The position numbers and the translations under genes are program-made. The notes beneath the pieces are model-generated. The model saw nothing but the letters and a program-made list of their open reading frames with translations. It searched no databases and had not been told where the DNA came from. From JADKIH01 sp031367345 (GTDB lineage Bacteria > Bacteroidota > Bacteroidia > AKYH767-A > 2013-40CM-41-45), in the NCBI GenBank assembly GCA_031367345.1, contig JANLPR010000165.1:1-21561 (forward strand): a DNA stretch of 21,561 nt, given 5' to 3'. Shown piece by piece: positions 7,169-14,686 of the stretch (the first letter of the stretch is position 1; each line of letters starts with the position of its first letter).

Positions 7169-7210
7169 ATGACGGTACTTTTATGACGGTACTTTTATGA
7201 TGGATCTTTT
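7169..7210. repeat. 14-bp tandem repeat, two exact copies and one degenerate copy
   Basis: The unit ATGACGGTACTTTT occurs at 7169-7182 and 7183-7196, then as ATGATGGATCTTTT at 7197-7210, just beyond the mutY stop. No coding or hairpin role is evident. Confidence 0.7.
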
Positions 7211-7213
7211 CTT

Positions 7214-8266
7214 TTACATAGTCTTTAAATATTCTTCTATTAAACGAGGTACTGCAAATTCTTTTACACTCTCATCGTCAACTTTCTTCCAATGCTCTTC
7301 GGTTTCTTTAAAGCATTTCAAATTGGTTTTTATGCGATAAAATTTTGCATAAATATGTTGGTGACTTAGTATATGTTTGAATTCTTTACTTACACTAATT
7401 GACGTTAACTCTTGATTGTCGAATTGCCGTTTCCATTCTGTTCCGTTCATCAATTCGCTCTCTTCTACTTTTTCCTTACTTTCTATCATCGGGAAATCGT
7501 GTAAGCCATTCCAAATATCTTTTTCTTTGCGTTTACGAATATAAAATTCATTCTCGTCGCTTATTACAAGATAGTGAAAAAAACGATTCCTGATTTTTGT
7601 TTTTTTACTCTTAACAGGAAAAAATTCAACTTGTTTGTTTTCGAAAGCATAACAACCGCCATTCAATGGACAGCTACCACAATCCGGATTTGATGGCTTG
7701 CATTGAAGAGCTCCCATTTCCATGATTGCCTGATTAAAGTTGTGCGGAGAATGATTGCCGAGAAGTTGATTTGCTAAAAGTGTAAACTCTTTTTTCCCCA
7801 AAGTTGAATCAATTGGTGTTTCAACTCCTGCATATCTACTCAATACTCTATAAACATTTCCGTCAACTACTGCATAGGGTAGATCATAAGCAAAGCTGGC
7901 TATAGCTGCTGCTGTGTAGTCGCCAATTCCTTTGAGACTCTTTATGGCTTCGTATGTTCGCGGAAAGATGCCATCAAATAAATGAAGTACATCTTTTGCT
8001 GCTTTGTGCAGGTTGCGTGCACGCGAGTAATAACCTAAGCCCTGCCATAATTTTAGAATTTCGTCCTCATCAGCACCGGCTAAGTCTTGAACTGTTGGAA
8101 AAGCGTCGATGAATTTGAGATAGTAGTTTATACCCTGATCAACTCTTGTTTGCTGCAAAATGATTTCTGAAAGCCATATTTTATATGGATCGCGTGTGTT
8201 CCGCCAGGGTAAATCTCTTTTGTTGATTTTATACCAATTAATAAGCTTTTCTCCAAAGTCATTCAT
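7214..8266 (-). CDS. mutY: A/G-specific adenine DNA glycosylase
   Basis: Removes adenine mispaired with 8-oxoguanine in base-excision repair. The 350-residue protein has the catalytic glutamate E34 in WLSEIILQQT, the helix-hairpin-helix LKGIGDYTAAAIASF at about 111-125, catalytic D135 in VVDGNVYR, and the 4Fe-4S cysteines spaced C-X6-C-X2-C-X5-C in CKPSNPDCGSCPLNGGC. A C-terminal NUDIX-like domain for 8-oxoG recognition follows. I chose the ATG at 8266, giving MNDFGEKLINWY; the frame stays open to a TTG at 8335, but the extra 23 residues do not look like MutY. It starts the minus-strand group mutY-ssb-gldE/gldD and is divergent from the HU gene. Confidence 0.95.
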   Translation of the reverse strand: MNDFGEKLINWYKINKRDLPWRNTRDPYKIWLSEIILQQTRVDQGINYYLKFIDAFPTVQDLAGADEDEILKLWQGLGYYSRARNLHKAAKDVLHLFDGIFPRTYEAIKSLKGIGDYTAAAIASFAYDLPYAVVDGNVYRVLSRYAGVETPIDSTLGKKEFTLLANQLLGNHSPHNFNQAIMEMGALQCKPSNPDCGSCPLNGGCYAFENKQVEFFPVKSKKTKIRNRFFHYLVISDENEFYIRKRKEKDIWNGLHDFPMIESKEKVEESELMNGTEWKRQFDNQELTSISVSKEFKHILSHQHIYAKFYRIKTNLKCFKETEEHWKKVDDESVKEFAVPRLIEEYLKTM

Positions 8267-8485
8267 ATACCGCCTACTTTTTTTTGCTTCGATGCGTTCG
8301 ACGAAGTTAATTAAAACAGTAGGCCGATCGATCAAATCTGACGTCTATTTTAGACGGCTCCCGATAATATATGTAGAATATTTTAAGAAATTTTTGACCA
8401 AATGCTATTTAAGTTGCTGAAAAAGAGTAGCTTTGTGCCTCATAAATTATTTATCAACGGAGAGCAAAATTTAACCGAATAGATT

Positions 8486-8514
8486 TTTGGATTTAATCGG
8501 AAGCGTTATCTTTG
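8486..8514 (+). promoter_or_regulatory. Promoter of the HU operon
   Basis: TTTG (8486-8489), a 17-nt spacer and TATCTTTG (8507-8514) fit the Bacteroidota consensus with a slightly short spacer, about 34 nt before the HU ATG. A second perfect TAnnTTTG (TAGCTTTG) lies upstream near 8430 but lacks a well-placed -33 match. Confidence 0.65.
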
Positions 8515-8548
8515 CCGCCCAATATTTAATTACCTAATACTCAAAGAA

Positions 8549-8863
8549 ATGACAAAAGCAGAATTAGTAGCCGAAATTTCCACAAAGACCGGGATCGAAA
8601 AAACAGTTGCATTACAAGCGGTTGAAGCGGCTATGAAAGTGATAAAAACCACAATGTCGGACGGCGAAAACGTCTATTTACGAGGTTTCGGATCTTTTAT
8701 CGTTAAAAGAAGAGCTCAAAAACTTGGTCGTATTATCTCCAAGAATACAACTATCATCATTCCTGAACATAACATCCCTGCATTCAAACCGGCTAAAACC
8801 TTTGCTAACAAAGTAAAGAATGCCAAGATTAAAAAGAATCAGACAACTGAAGCAGTCGACTAA
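8549..8863 (+). CDS. HU/IHF-family nucleoid DNA-binding protein
   Basis: A 104-residue small basic protein that bends and compacts DNA as a dimer. The family pattern is continuous: MTKAELVAEISTKTG, the helical dimerisation region, VYLRGFGSFIVKRR, and the arm ending in the diagnostic IPAFKPAKTFANKVK. The N-terminal half is standard HU, and about ten extra basic residues form a tail (KNAKIKKNQTTEAVD). It is divergent from mutY and two nucleotides upstream of the TPR gene, so it heads an operon. I leave the symbol blank because HU and IHF subunits cannot be told apart here. Confidence 0.95.
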   Translation: MTKAELVAEISTKTGIEKTVALQAVEAAMKVIKTTMSDGENVYLRGFGSFIVKRRAQKLGRIISKNTTIIIPEHNIPAFKPAKTFANKVKNAKIKKNQTTEAVD

Positions 8864-8865
8864 TA

Positions 8866-9681
8866 ATGCAGAATAATCGTACTCGCTTTGTAATTGTTCT
8901 TGGTGGGATACTCCTAATTACCATCCTTTACTTCTTGCCTCAGAAAGTTGAAAAGAAAATGGTAGTTGAAAACCAAACGGGGTTTTCTATGGATGAACAA
9001 ATTACTGCCGGCAAGGCACGATTAAAAAGACAGGAAAAGGACCAGGTTATCATTGTTGAAGATCTGCTGAAAAAAAGTCCCGATTCTAATGTTTACCTCG
9101 ATTCGCTTGGAAAACTTTGGGATAGATTTCAGACTCCGCAAATTTCGTCTTATTATTACGAAAAAATTGCTCAGGCTGATTCAAACGAACAAAATTGGAT
9201 CAATGCAGCTTATCGCTATTTTGATGCTTTTAAAATAACAAGCGACTCTCTTAAAAGAGTTTACTTTGTTAGTAAAGCCATCGATGCATATAAAAAAGTG
9301 ATAGCGATCAATCCGACAAACGACGATGCTAAAACTGATTTAGGCGTTTGCTATGCCGAAGGTAGTCCGAACCCGATGCAAGGAATCATGATGTTGAGAG
9401 AAGTGGTTCAACAGAACCCGAAACACCTCATGGCGCAGTATAACCTCGGTGTGCTTTCAGTCAAATCAGGGCAGCTTGATAAAGCGATTGAACGATTTAA
9501 AAAAGTGTTGGAGATCCAACCTTCATTTGACGATGCGAGATTCTTACTTGCTAAGACGTATCTGCAAATGGGAAATAAAATAGAAGCAAAGAAAAATCTG
9601 CTCATCCTTCAAAAAGATGCAAAAGATGCTCAACTAAAACAAGAAGTTGAAAGCTTAATAAATAGTATTAATAACCAATAA
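8866..9681 (+). CDS. Membrane-anchored tetratricopeptide-repeat protein
   Basis: A 271-residue protein with one N-terminal hydrophobic segment (about residues 8-24, FVIVLGGILLITILYFL) after a basic start, no lipobox, then a soluble part with TPR units from about 135 onward: AIDAYKKVIAINPTNDDAK, a middle unit ending VVQQNPKHLMAQYNLGVL, AIERFKKVLEIQPSFDDAR and a final half-unit. By topology the TPR part should face the periplasm. It starts 2 nt after the HU stop and precedes the small basic protein. It may scaffold an envelope complex; no specific function is recognisable. Confidence 0.88.
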   Translation: MQNNRTRFVIVLGGILLITILYFLPQKVEKKMVVENQTGFSMDEQITAGKARLKRQEKDQVIIVEDLLKKSPDSNVYLDSLGKLWDRFQTPQISSYYYEKIAQADSNEQNWINAAYRYFDAFKITSDSLKRVYFVSKAIDAYKKVIAINPTNDDAKTDLGVCYAEGSPNPMQGIMMLREVVQQNPKHLMAQYNLGVLSVKSGQLDKAIERFKKVLEIQPSFDDARFLLAKTYLQMGNKIEAKKNLLILQKDAKDAQLKQEVESLINSINNQ

Positions 9682-9693
9682 ACACATCAAAGT

Positions 9694-9783
9694 ATGCCAA
9701 GCGGGAAAAAAAGAAAAAGACATAAGATGGCAACGCATAAGCGTAAAAAACGTCTTAGGAAAAACAGACATAAAAAGAAATAA
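9694..9783 (+). CDS. 29-residue very basic protein, AURKAIP1/COX24-type (putative small ribosomal protein)
   Basis: An ATG-TAA frame too short for usual gene finding, giving MPSGKKRKRHKMATHKRKKR and a further nine residues, all but one Arg, Lys, His or Asn. About two thirds of the residues are Lys, Arg or His. From memory this matches a family annotated in Bacteroidota as AURKAIP1/COX24-domain protein, related to mitochondrial mS38 and resembling actinobacterial bS22, which bind the small ribosomal subunit. It lies 12 nt after the TPR gene stop, in the HU operon and upstream of rng. The ribosomal role is inference from that relationship. Confidence 0.85.
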   Translation: MPSGKKRKRHKMATHKRKKRLRKNRHKKK

Positions 9784-9788
9784 ATCTT

Positions 9789-9815
9789 GATTCCTGAAAT
9801 TCTTTTTCAGGAATC
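9789..9815. promoter_or_regulatory. Strong hairpin after the small basic gene
   Basis: GATTCCTGAAA (9789-9799) pairs perfectly with TTTCAGGAATC (9805-9815) around a 5-nt loop, 5 nt after the stop codon. There is no T-run behind it, so it is either a stability or processing hairpin or the first part of a two-hairpin terminator with 9821-9856. Confidence 0.6.
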
Positions 9816-9820
9816 ATAGA

Positions 9821-10028
9821 TCGATCCGGGTGGTTTAATAAAGTCACCGGGATCGATTATGTTTTATTATTTCTGCAGTTAATTTAAATCGAGTATATCC
9901 GGCTTTTTAAAAAATTCCTTGGTATACGATGAGTCGTATGCCGTTATTTCTAACGGATCGGTTTAATTGCTGTACGCTCTTTTCTATTTACGATGCTTAG
10001 TTAAAAATGTGTTTCTAAAACATTTTTA
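9821..10028 (+). promoter_or_regulatory. Structured leader upstream of RNase G
   Basis: Four further hairpins precede rng. TCGATCCGGGTG (9821-9832) pairs with CACCGGGATCGA (9845-9856) with one mismatch. GGTATACGA pairs with TCGTATGCC (9921-9942; one G-T). CCGTTA pairs with TAACGG (9941-9956) and shares two bases with the previous stem, so the two compete slightly. TAAAAATGT pairs with ACATTTTTA (10002-10028). The last stem ends one base before the TTG start. The first may also serve as a terminator for the HU operon because T-rich sequence follows it. Confidence 0.55.
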
Positions 10029-10029
10029 G

Positions 10030-11592
10030 TTGAATAGCGAATTAGTTATTAGCTCCACACCGGAAGAGGTAAATATTGCCCTCCTGGAAGACAAACTTAT
10101 TGTCGAGCTAAACAGTGAAAAAAAAGATCAACGATTTCAAGTCGGTGATATCTATTTGGGTAGAGTTAAAAAACTTATTCCCGGGTTGAATGCTGCTTTC
10201 GTTGACGTAGGTCACGAAAAGGATGCATTTCTTCATTACCTCGATCTTGGTCCTCAAGTTCAATCTCTTCTCAAACTTATTAAGCTAAGTACAGGCGGTA
10301 AAAACCCCGATCCTATGTTGGCCGATTTTCAGTTGGAGAAAGACATCGACAAGGGTGGCAAAATTACCAATGTGCTCTCGCCAAATCAATGGGCGCTTGT
10401 TCAGGTAGCCAAAGAACCAATCAGCTCCAAAGGCCCACGTGTTACTTCTGAACTTTCGCTCGCCGGTCGTTTTGTTGTGCTCGTTCCTTTTACCGATACG
10501 GTTTCTATTTCTCAGAAAATAAAAAGCGCGGAGGAAAGATCACGTCTCAAACGTCTCGCTTTAAGTATCAAGCCTAAAGGTTTTGGACTCATTGTACGCA
10601 CTGTTGCCGATGGTAAAAAAGTTGCCGAACTCGATAAAGATATTCAAGACTTAGTCTCTAAATGGAAGTCAGCTTTTGAAATGCTTCAAACGGCTAAGCC
10701 GCCCCAAAAAATTCTTGGCGAATTAAATCGTACTTCTACCATCTTGCGCGATCTACTCAACGCAAACTTCAACGCGATTCATGTTAATGATGCGCAGTTA
10801 GCCGATGAAATTAAAACCTATCTCAGCGAAATCGCTCCCGAACAAACCGATATCGTAAAACTCTACAAAGGCAAAACGTCGATCTTCGATCATTTTGGAA
10901 TTGAAAAGCAAATTAAATCGAGTTTCGGAAAAACGGTTACAATGAACAACGGTTCTTACCTAATCGTTGAACATACCGAAGCTATGCACGTAATAGATGT
11001 GAATAGCGGAGGCCGTGTAAAAACGGAAAGCGGCTCTACTCAAGAAGCTAATGCTCTTCAAGTAAACCTTGATTCGGCTGTTGAAATTGCTCGACAGTTG
11101 CGCCTTCGTGATATGGGCGGAATTATTGTTATCGATTTTATCGATTTACATAGTCCGCAAAATCGCAAAGAACTCTACGATAAAATCAAATTGGAAATGA
11201 AACGCGATAGAGCCAAGCATACGATCTTGCCTCCTTCTAAATTCGGCTTAATACAGATTACTCGTCAGCGCGTTCGTCCGGTTACAAATATTACTACCGC
11301 AGAAAAATGTCCTGCATGCGATGGAACAGGTGAAATTAAAGCAAGCGTTCTTATCGTTGATGAAATAGAAAATAACTTGCGATATTTTGTGCAAGAACAG
11401 AATGAAAAGCAACTTCACTTAGTTGTTCATCCTTATCTCGAAGCTTATTTGAATAAAGGATTATTGTTTAATTCCATTACTCACAAATGGAAAACGAAGT
11501 TTAAAGTAAAATTAAAAGTGACAGCAAATTCTGCGTATCACATGATGGAATATCATTTCTTCAACAAAATGGAAGAAGAAATAAAAATCTAA
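10030..11592 (+). CDS. rng: Ribonuclease G/E family endoribonuclease
   Basis: A 520-residue endonuclease for rRNA and mRNA processing. In order: an S1 RNA-binding domain (DIYLGRVKKLIPGLNAAF and DVGHEKDAFLHY, about 38-72), a 5' sensor/RNase H-like region, and the metal-binding catalytic aspartates D323 in VIDVNSGG and D369 in IIVIDFIDL. The zinc-link cysteines C427 and C430 lie in CPACDGTGE, and a C-terminal small domain follows. It lacks the long unstructured scaffold tail of RNase E, hence RNase G. The TTG start is well supported: an in-frame TAG immediately precedes it (10027-10029) and NSELVISSTPEEV is the usual family N-terminus. It follows the HU-TPR-small-protein group but is separated by a hairpin-rich leader. 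Confidence 0.94.
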   Translation: MNSELVISSTPEEVNIALLEDKLIVELNSEKKDQRFQVGDIYLGRVKKLIPGLNAAFVDVGHEKDAFLHYLDLGPQVQSLLKLIKLSTGGKNPDPMLADFQLEKDIDKGGKITNVLSPNQWALVQVAKEPISSKGPRVTSELSLAGRFVVLVPFTDTVSISQKIKSAEERSRLKRLALSIKPKGFGLIVRTVADGKKVAELDKDIQDLVSKWKSAFEMLQTAKPPQKILGELNRTSTILRDLLNANFNAIHVNDAQLADEIKTYLSEIAPEQTDIVKLYKGKTSIFDHFGIEKQIKSSFGKTVTMNNGSYLIVEHTEAMHVIDVNSGGRVKTESGSTQEANALQVNLDSAVEIARQLRLRDMGGIIVIDFIDLHSPQNRKELYDKIKLEMKRDRAKHTILPPSKFGLIQITRQRVRPVTNITTAEKCPACDGTGEIKASVLIVDEIENNLRYFVQEQNEKQLHLVVHPYLEAYLNKGLLFNSITHKWKTKFKVKLKVTANSAYHMMEYHFFNKMEEEIKI

Positions 11593-11664
11593 TTTTATTT
11601 TCGCGCAATTTAAATTTGTCCGATAAAAAGAACTTTTTTATATTCACTTTATAAATAGAAACTC

Positions 11665-12669
11665 ATGAAAATATTTATGAAAATTTTAGGCGCTTTTGCA
11701 GCGTTTATACTAATTATCTCAGCTATTGGTTTTATCTTTTTCCCTTCTCATATTCATGTAGAACGGTCGATCGTAATTGATCGTGACAAAGCCGGAATTT
11801 TTAATTACTTGAATGAATTAAGGAATCAACCTTCTTGGTCGCCTTGGCATGAGAAAGATCCAAATACCAAATACACTTTTTCAGAACCCAGCAGTGGTGT
11901 AGGTGCGGAAATGAAATGGGATAGCCAAGTAAAAGATGTTGGTCAGGGAAGCATGAAAAATACTGAAGTGGTTTCTGATTCTTTGATTAAAATGGATCTA
12001 AATTTTATGGACAATGGCATTGCACAAGGGGCTTATACTTTTACTTCTGAAGGCAAGGGAACTAAAGTTGTTTGGTCATTGGATATGGAAGCTGGTGCAA
12101 ATCCATTGTTTAGAATCATGGGAAAATTTATGGATGGAATGGTTGGAAAAGATTTTGAAAAAGGATTGATCAAATTAAAGGCTGTAGAAGAAGCAATGCC
12201 TGTTGGTCCTGTAACTACTTTAGAAGAAACCGTTGTACCTGAATCAAATTATCTTTCTTTTCACGGTAAAGCTGATATAGCAAATATCGCTACTTTTTTA
12301 GGCAATTCTTATGGTCTCATAGGTGCGGAACTAGGAAAACAAAAGCTTAAAATGTCGGGCGCTCCTTTTGCAATCTATTACACCAACTCTTCAACAGCCT
12401 GGGAAATGGATGCTGCTATTCCTACAGCGACTCTCGGAAAATCAAATGGAACTATTAAAGCCGGAAAAATAAATGCCGGCAATGCTGTGTGTGTTCATTA
12501 TTTTGGTAGCTATGATAAAATAAGTAAGGCTCATTCAATGGCGCATGATTACATTTCTGCTCATAATAAATCGATCATCGGCGCTCCTTGGGAATCCTAT
12601 ATTACTGATCCGGGTGTTGAAAAAGATACACTGAAATGGCAAACGGATGTTTTCTATCCGATTAAATAA
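11665..12669 (+). CDS. SRPBCC-fold protein with C-terminal GyrI-like domain
   Basis: A 334-residue protein with an N-terminal hydrophobic segment (MKIFMKILGAFAAFILIISA, continuing to FFPSHIHVERSI). A START/SRPBCC-type ligand-binding domain (about 30-175) carries the usual NQPSWSPWHEKDPNTKYTF start. A second domain from about 185 to the end resembles the GyrI/AraC effector-binding fold, ending VCVHYFGSYDKISKAH and TDVFYPIK. Both folds bind small hydrophobic ligands, and no catalytic residues are evident. The anchor suggests a membrane-attached or exported sensor or carrier. It ends 2 nt before recX, so the two are probably co-transcribed. Biological role unknown. Confidence 0.85.
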   Translation: MKIFMKILGAFAAFILIISAIGFIFFPSHIHVERSIVIDRDKAGIFNYLNELRNQPSWSPWHEKDPNTKYTFSEPSSGVGAEMKWDSQVKDVGQGSMKNTEVVSDSLIKMDLNFMDNGIAQGAYTFTSEGKGTKVVWSLDMEAGANPLFRIMGKFMDGMVGKDFEKGLIKLKAVEEAMPVGPVTTLEETVVPESNYLSFHGKADIANIATFLGNSYGLIGAELGKQKLKMSGAPFAIYYTNSSTAWEMDAAIPTATLGKSNGTIKAGKINAGNAVCVHYFGSYDKISKAHSMAHDYISAHNKSIIGAPWESYITDPGVEKDTLKWQTDVFYPIK

Positions 12670-12671
12670 AA

Positions 12672-13130
12672 ATGATCACGCCTTCTCCTGAAAAAGCTTT
12701 TTCTAAAGCCCAAAAATATTGTGTGTATCAAGAGCGAAGTCAGCAAGAAACACGCGACAAACTTTATTCATGGGGCTTACATAGAAATGAAGTTGAAAAT
12801 ATTATTTCTCAACTTATCGATCATGGCTTTATAAAGGAAGAGCGTTTTGCCGTTGCTTATGCAGGAGGAAAATTCCGAATTAAAAAATGGGGTAAAATAA
12901 AGATCATAAAAGGTCTCAAAGAAAAAAGAGTTTCTGAGCCGCTTATTAAATTAGCACTGCTCGAAATTAGTGATAAAGATTATCGACTTACGCTGTCGAA
13001 AGTTATTGCCTCTAAAGAAAAACTGGTGAAAGAATCAGACCCATTCAAACGTAAATATAAAATTGCCTCGTATGCGATCTCAAGAGGATTCGAAGCGGAT
13101 CTGGTTTGGCAAATGCTCGGAGAAGAATAA
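12672..13130 (+). CDS. recX: RecX-family regulatory protein
   Basis: A 152-residue all-helical protein that in other bacteria binds RecA filaments and modulates recombination. Family features visible are the repeated three-helix pattern AFSKAQKYCVYQERSQQETR with LYSWGLHRNEVENIISQLI, then the conserved GFIKEERFAVAYAGGKFRIKKW segment and a degenerate third repeat ending ISRGFEADLVWQMLGEE. recA is not in the window. It starts 2 nt after the SRPBCC gene. The high Lys content of the middle part is usual for the family. Confidence 0.9.
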   Translation: MITPSPEKAFSKAQKYCVYQERSQQETRDKLYSWGLHRNEVENIISQLIDHGFIKEERFAVAYAGGKFRIKKWGKIKIIKGLKEKRVSEPLIKLALLEISDKDYRLTLSKVIASKEKLVKESDPFKRKYKIASYAISRGFEADLVWQMLGEE

Positions 13131-13191
13131 TTTTTTAGCTTACTATCGCTTTAGTACTGCTCCTGATCTTGAAGTTTTACCAGTTAACTTA

Positions 13192-13222
13192 TTAGCCTTA
13201 ATTCACTTTTTTCCTATCTTCG
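13192..13222 (+). promoter_or_regulatory. Possible promoter very close to the prfB start
   Basis: TTAG (13192-13195), a 19-nt spacer and TATCTTCG (13215-13222) each differ by one base from TTTG-N19-TAnnTTTG. The last base lies only 4 nt before the prfB ATG, so a transcript from it would be leaderless or nearly so. Confidence 0.4.
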
Positions 13223-13226
13223 CACC

Positions 13227-14322
13227 ATGACATCTGACCAATTAAAAGAGATTAAAGAGCGGGTTGAAGCTCTGAGGAGGTACCTTTGACGTCGATCGTA
13301 AACTTATAGCGATCAAAGAAGAAGAGGCGCTTACTCACGCCGCTGAGTTTTGGAATGAGCCTGCTAAAGCACAAACCGTTCTAAAAGGAATTAACCAGAA
13401 GAAAAACTGGACAGCACCGTTTTTGAAATTGCAAACTTCTGCCGACGATCTCGGTGTATTGTACGATTTTTACAAAGAAGATGCGGCTACCGAAAAAGAA
13501 GTTGATTTACATTACGCAGACACGATAAAACTCCTAGATGATATGGAGTTTAAGCGAATGTTAGGTGCAGAGGAGGATCAACTAAGCGCCATACTTACTA
13601 TTAATTCCGGAGCCGGTGGTACTGAGTCGCAAGACTGGGCCCAAATGCTCATGCGGATGTATATTATGTGGGGCGAAAAAAATAATTACAAAGTTACGGA
13701 AGTCGATCGGCAGGATGGTGACGGTGCCGGAATAAAATCTGCTACGCTTGAATTTGAAGGTGATTTCGCTTATGGTTTTTTGAAAGCTGAAAGTGGTGTT
13801 CATCGTTTAGTGAGAATCTCTCCTTTCGATTCTAATGCGCGTCGTCATACTTCTTTCGCCTCTGTATTTGCTTATCCGATGGTTGACGATACGATCAACA
13901 TCGAAATAAAAGATGCAGATATCGAAATTCAAACTTCTCGTTCCGGTGGAGCAGGAGGGCAGAATGTAAATAAAGTGGAAACGAAAGTTCAGCTTACTCA
14001 CTTACCCACCGGTATTGTTGTTATTTGTCAGGTTGAACGTTCTCAAGGTGGCAACAAAGAACGTGCAATGAAAATGCTCCGCTCGCAATTGTATGAATTG
14101 GAGATCAGAAAAAGAAATGAAGCGAAGGCGGTAACTGAGGCATCTAAGAAAAAAATAGAATGGGGATCGCAAATTCGTTCGTACGTTTTTCACCCGTATA
14201 AACTTGTGAAAGATAATCGAACTGATTATGAAACATCCGATATTCAAGCAGTGATGGATGGTGATCTGAATGAATTTATGAAAGCTTTTTTAATGGAAAG
14301 TACAAAAATAGAAAATGCTTAA
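13227..14322 (+). CDS. prfB: Peptide chain release factor 2, with programmed +1 frameshift
   Basis: Releases completed peptides at UGA and UAA codons. Translation from ATG 13227 reads 20 codons and meets TGA at 13287-13289 in the context AGGAGG-TAC-CTT-TGA-C. A +1 slip on CTT continues at GAC 13288 and reads open to TAA 14320-14322, giving 364 residues, the usual RF2 length. The zero-frame peptide MTSDQLKEIKERVEALRRYL and the continuation DVDRKLIAIKEEE are both RF2-like, so neither part is missing. The stop-codon recognition tripeptide SPF is at 198-200 and the catalytic GGQ at 243-245. The last 8 nt overlap the ArsC-like gene. Gene callers that ignore the shift would report a shortened protein from an internal TTG near 13423. 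Confidence 0.97.
13275..13290 (+). promoter_or_regulatory. prfB recoding site
   Basis: AGGAGG (13275-13280), TAC as a 3-nt spacer, the slippery CTT (13284-13286), stop TGA and a following C reproduce the classical RF2 autoregulatory frameshift signal. When RF2 is scarce the ribosome pauses at TGA and shifts, raising RF2. Confidence 0.95.
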
Positions 14323-14659
14323 GATCTACTTTAAATCAACTTGCAGCACTTGCAAAAATGCACTGAATCTCATCAAAGAAAATACAGATGAAGATTATGA
14401 GTTAGTAGAATATATGGTGGATTCTCCCTCTCAAAAACAATTGAAAGAGATTTTAAAAATGCTTGGAATCAAAGCAATTGATTTAGTGAGAAAAAAAGAG
14501 TCGCTCTTTAAAACTAAATATGCCGACAAAAAATTAACCAATGCTCAATGGATAAAAATTCTGGCTGATAATCCAATTCTTATTGAGCGGCCTATTGTTG
14601 TGAAAGATGGTAAAGCAATTATTGGTAGACCAATTGAACGAATTTTAGAAATACTATAG
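14315..14659 (+). CDS. ArsC/Spx-family thioredoxin-fold protein
   Basis: A 114-residue protein with the family's N-terminal redox motif FKSTCSTCKNAL (Cys at 10 and 13), LVRKKESLF at the place of the ArsC basic residue, and the C-terminal pair LIERPIVV and IGRPIERI corresponding to the arginines of the ArsC active site. It could be a glutathione- or thioredoxin-linked arsenate reductase or a YffB-like protein; the sequence alone does not show arsenate use, and no other ars genes are near. It overlaps the end of prfB by 8 nt (ATGCTTAA), indicating translational coupling, and is 27 nt upstream of fumC. Confidence 0.85.
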   Translation: MLKIYFKSTCSTCKNALNLIKENTDEDYELVEYMVDSPSQKQLKEILKMLGIKAIDLVRKKESLFKTKYADKKLTNAQWIKILADNPILIERPIVVKDGKAIIGRPIERILEIL

Positions 14660-14686
14660 CGTAAATAATATAATCTTATTACAACA

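Noticed and set aside
8267..8335. Longer MutY start at TTG 8335
   Set aside because: The extra 23 residues lack similarity to MutY, and ATG 8266 gives a normal N-terminus.
13227..13289. prfB as a pseudogene broken by an early in-frame TGA
   Set aside because: The stop lies in the canonical recoding site and the +1 frame continues as full-length RF2.
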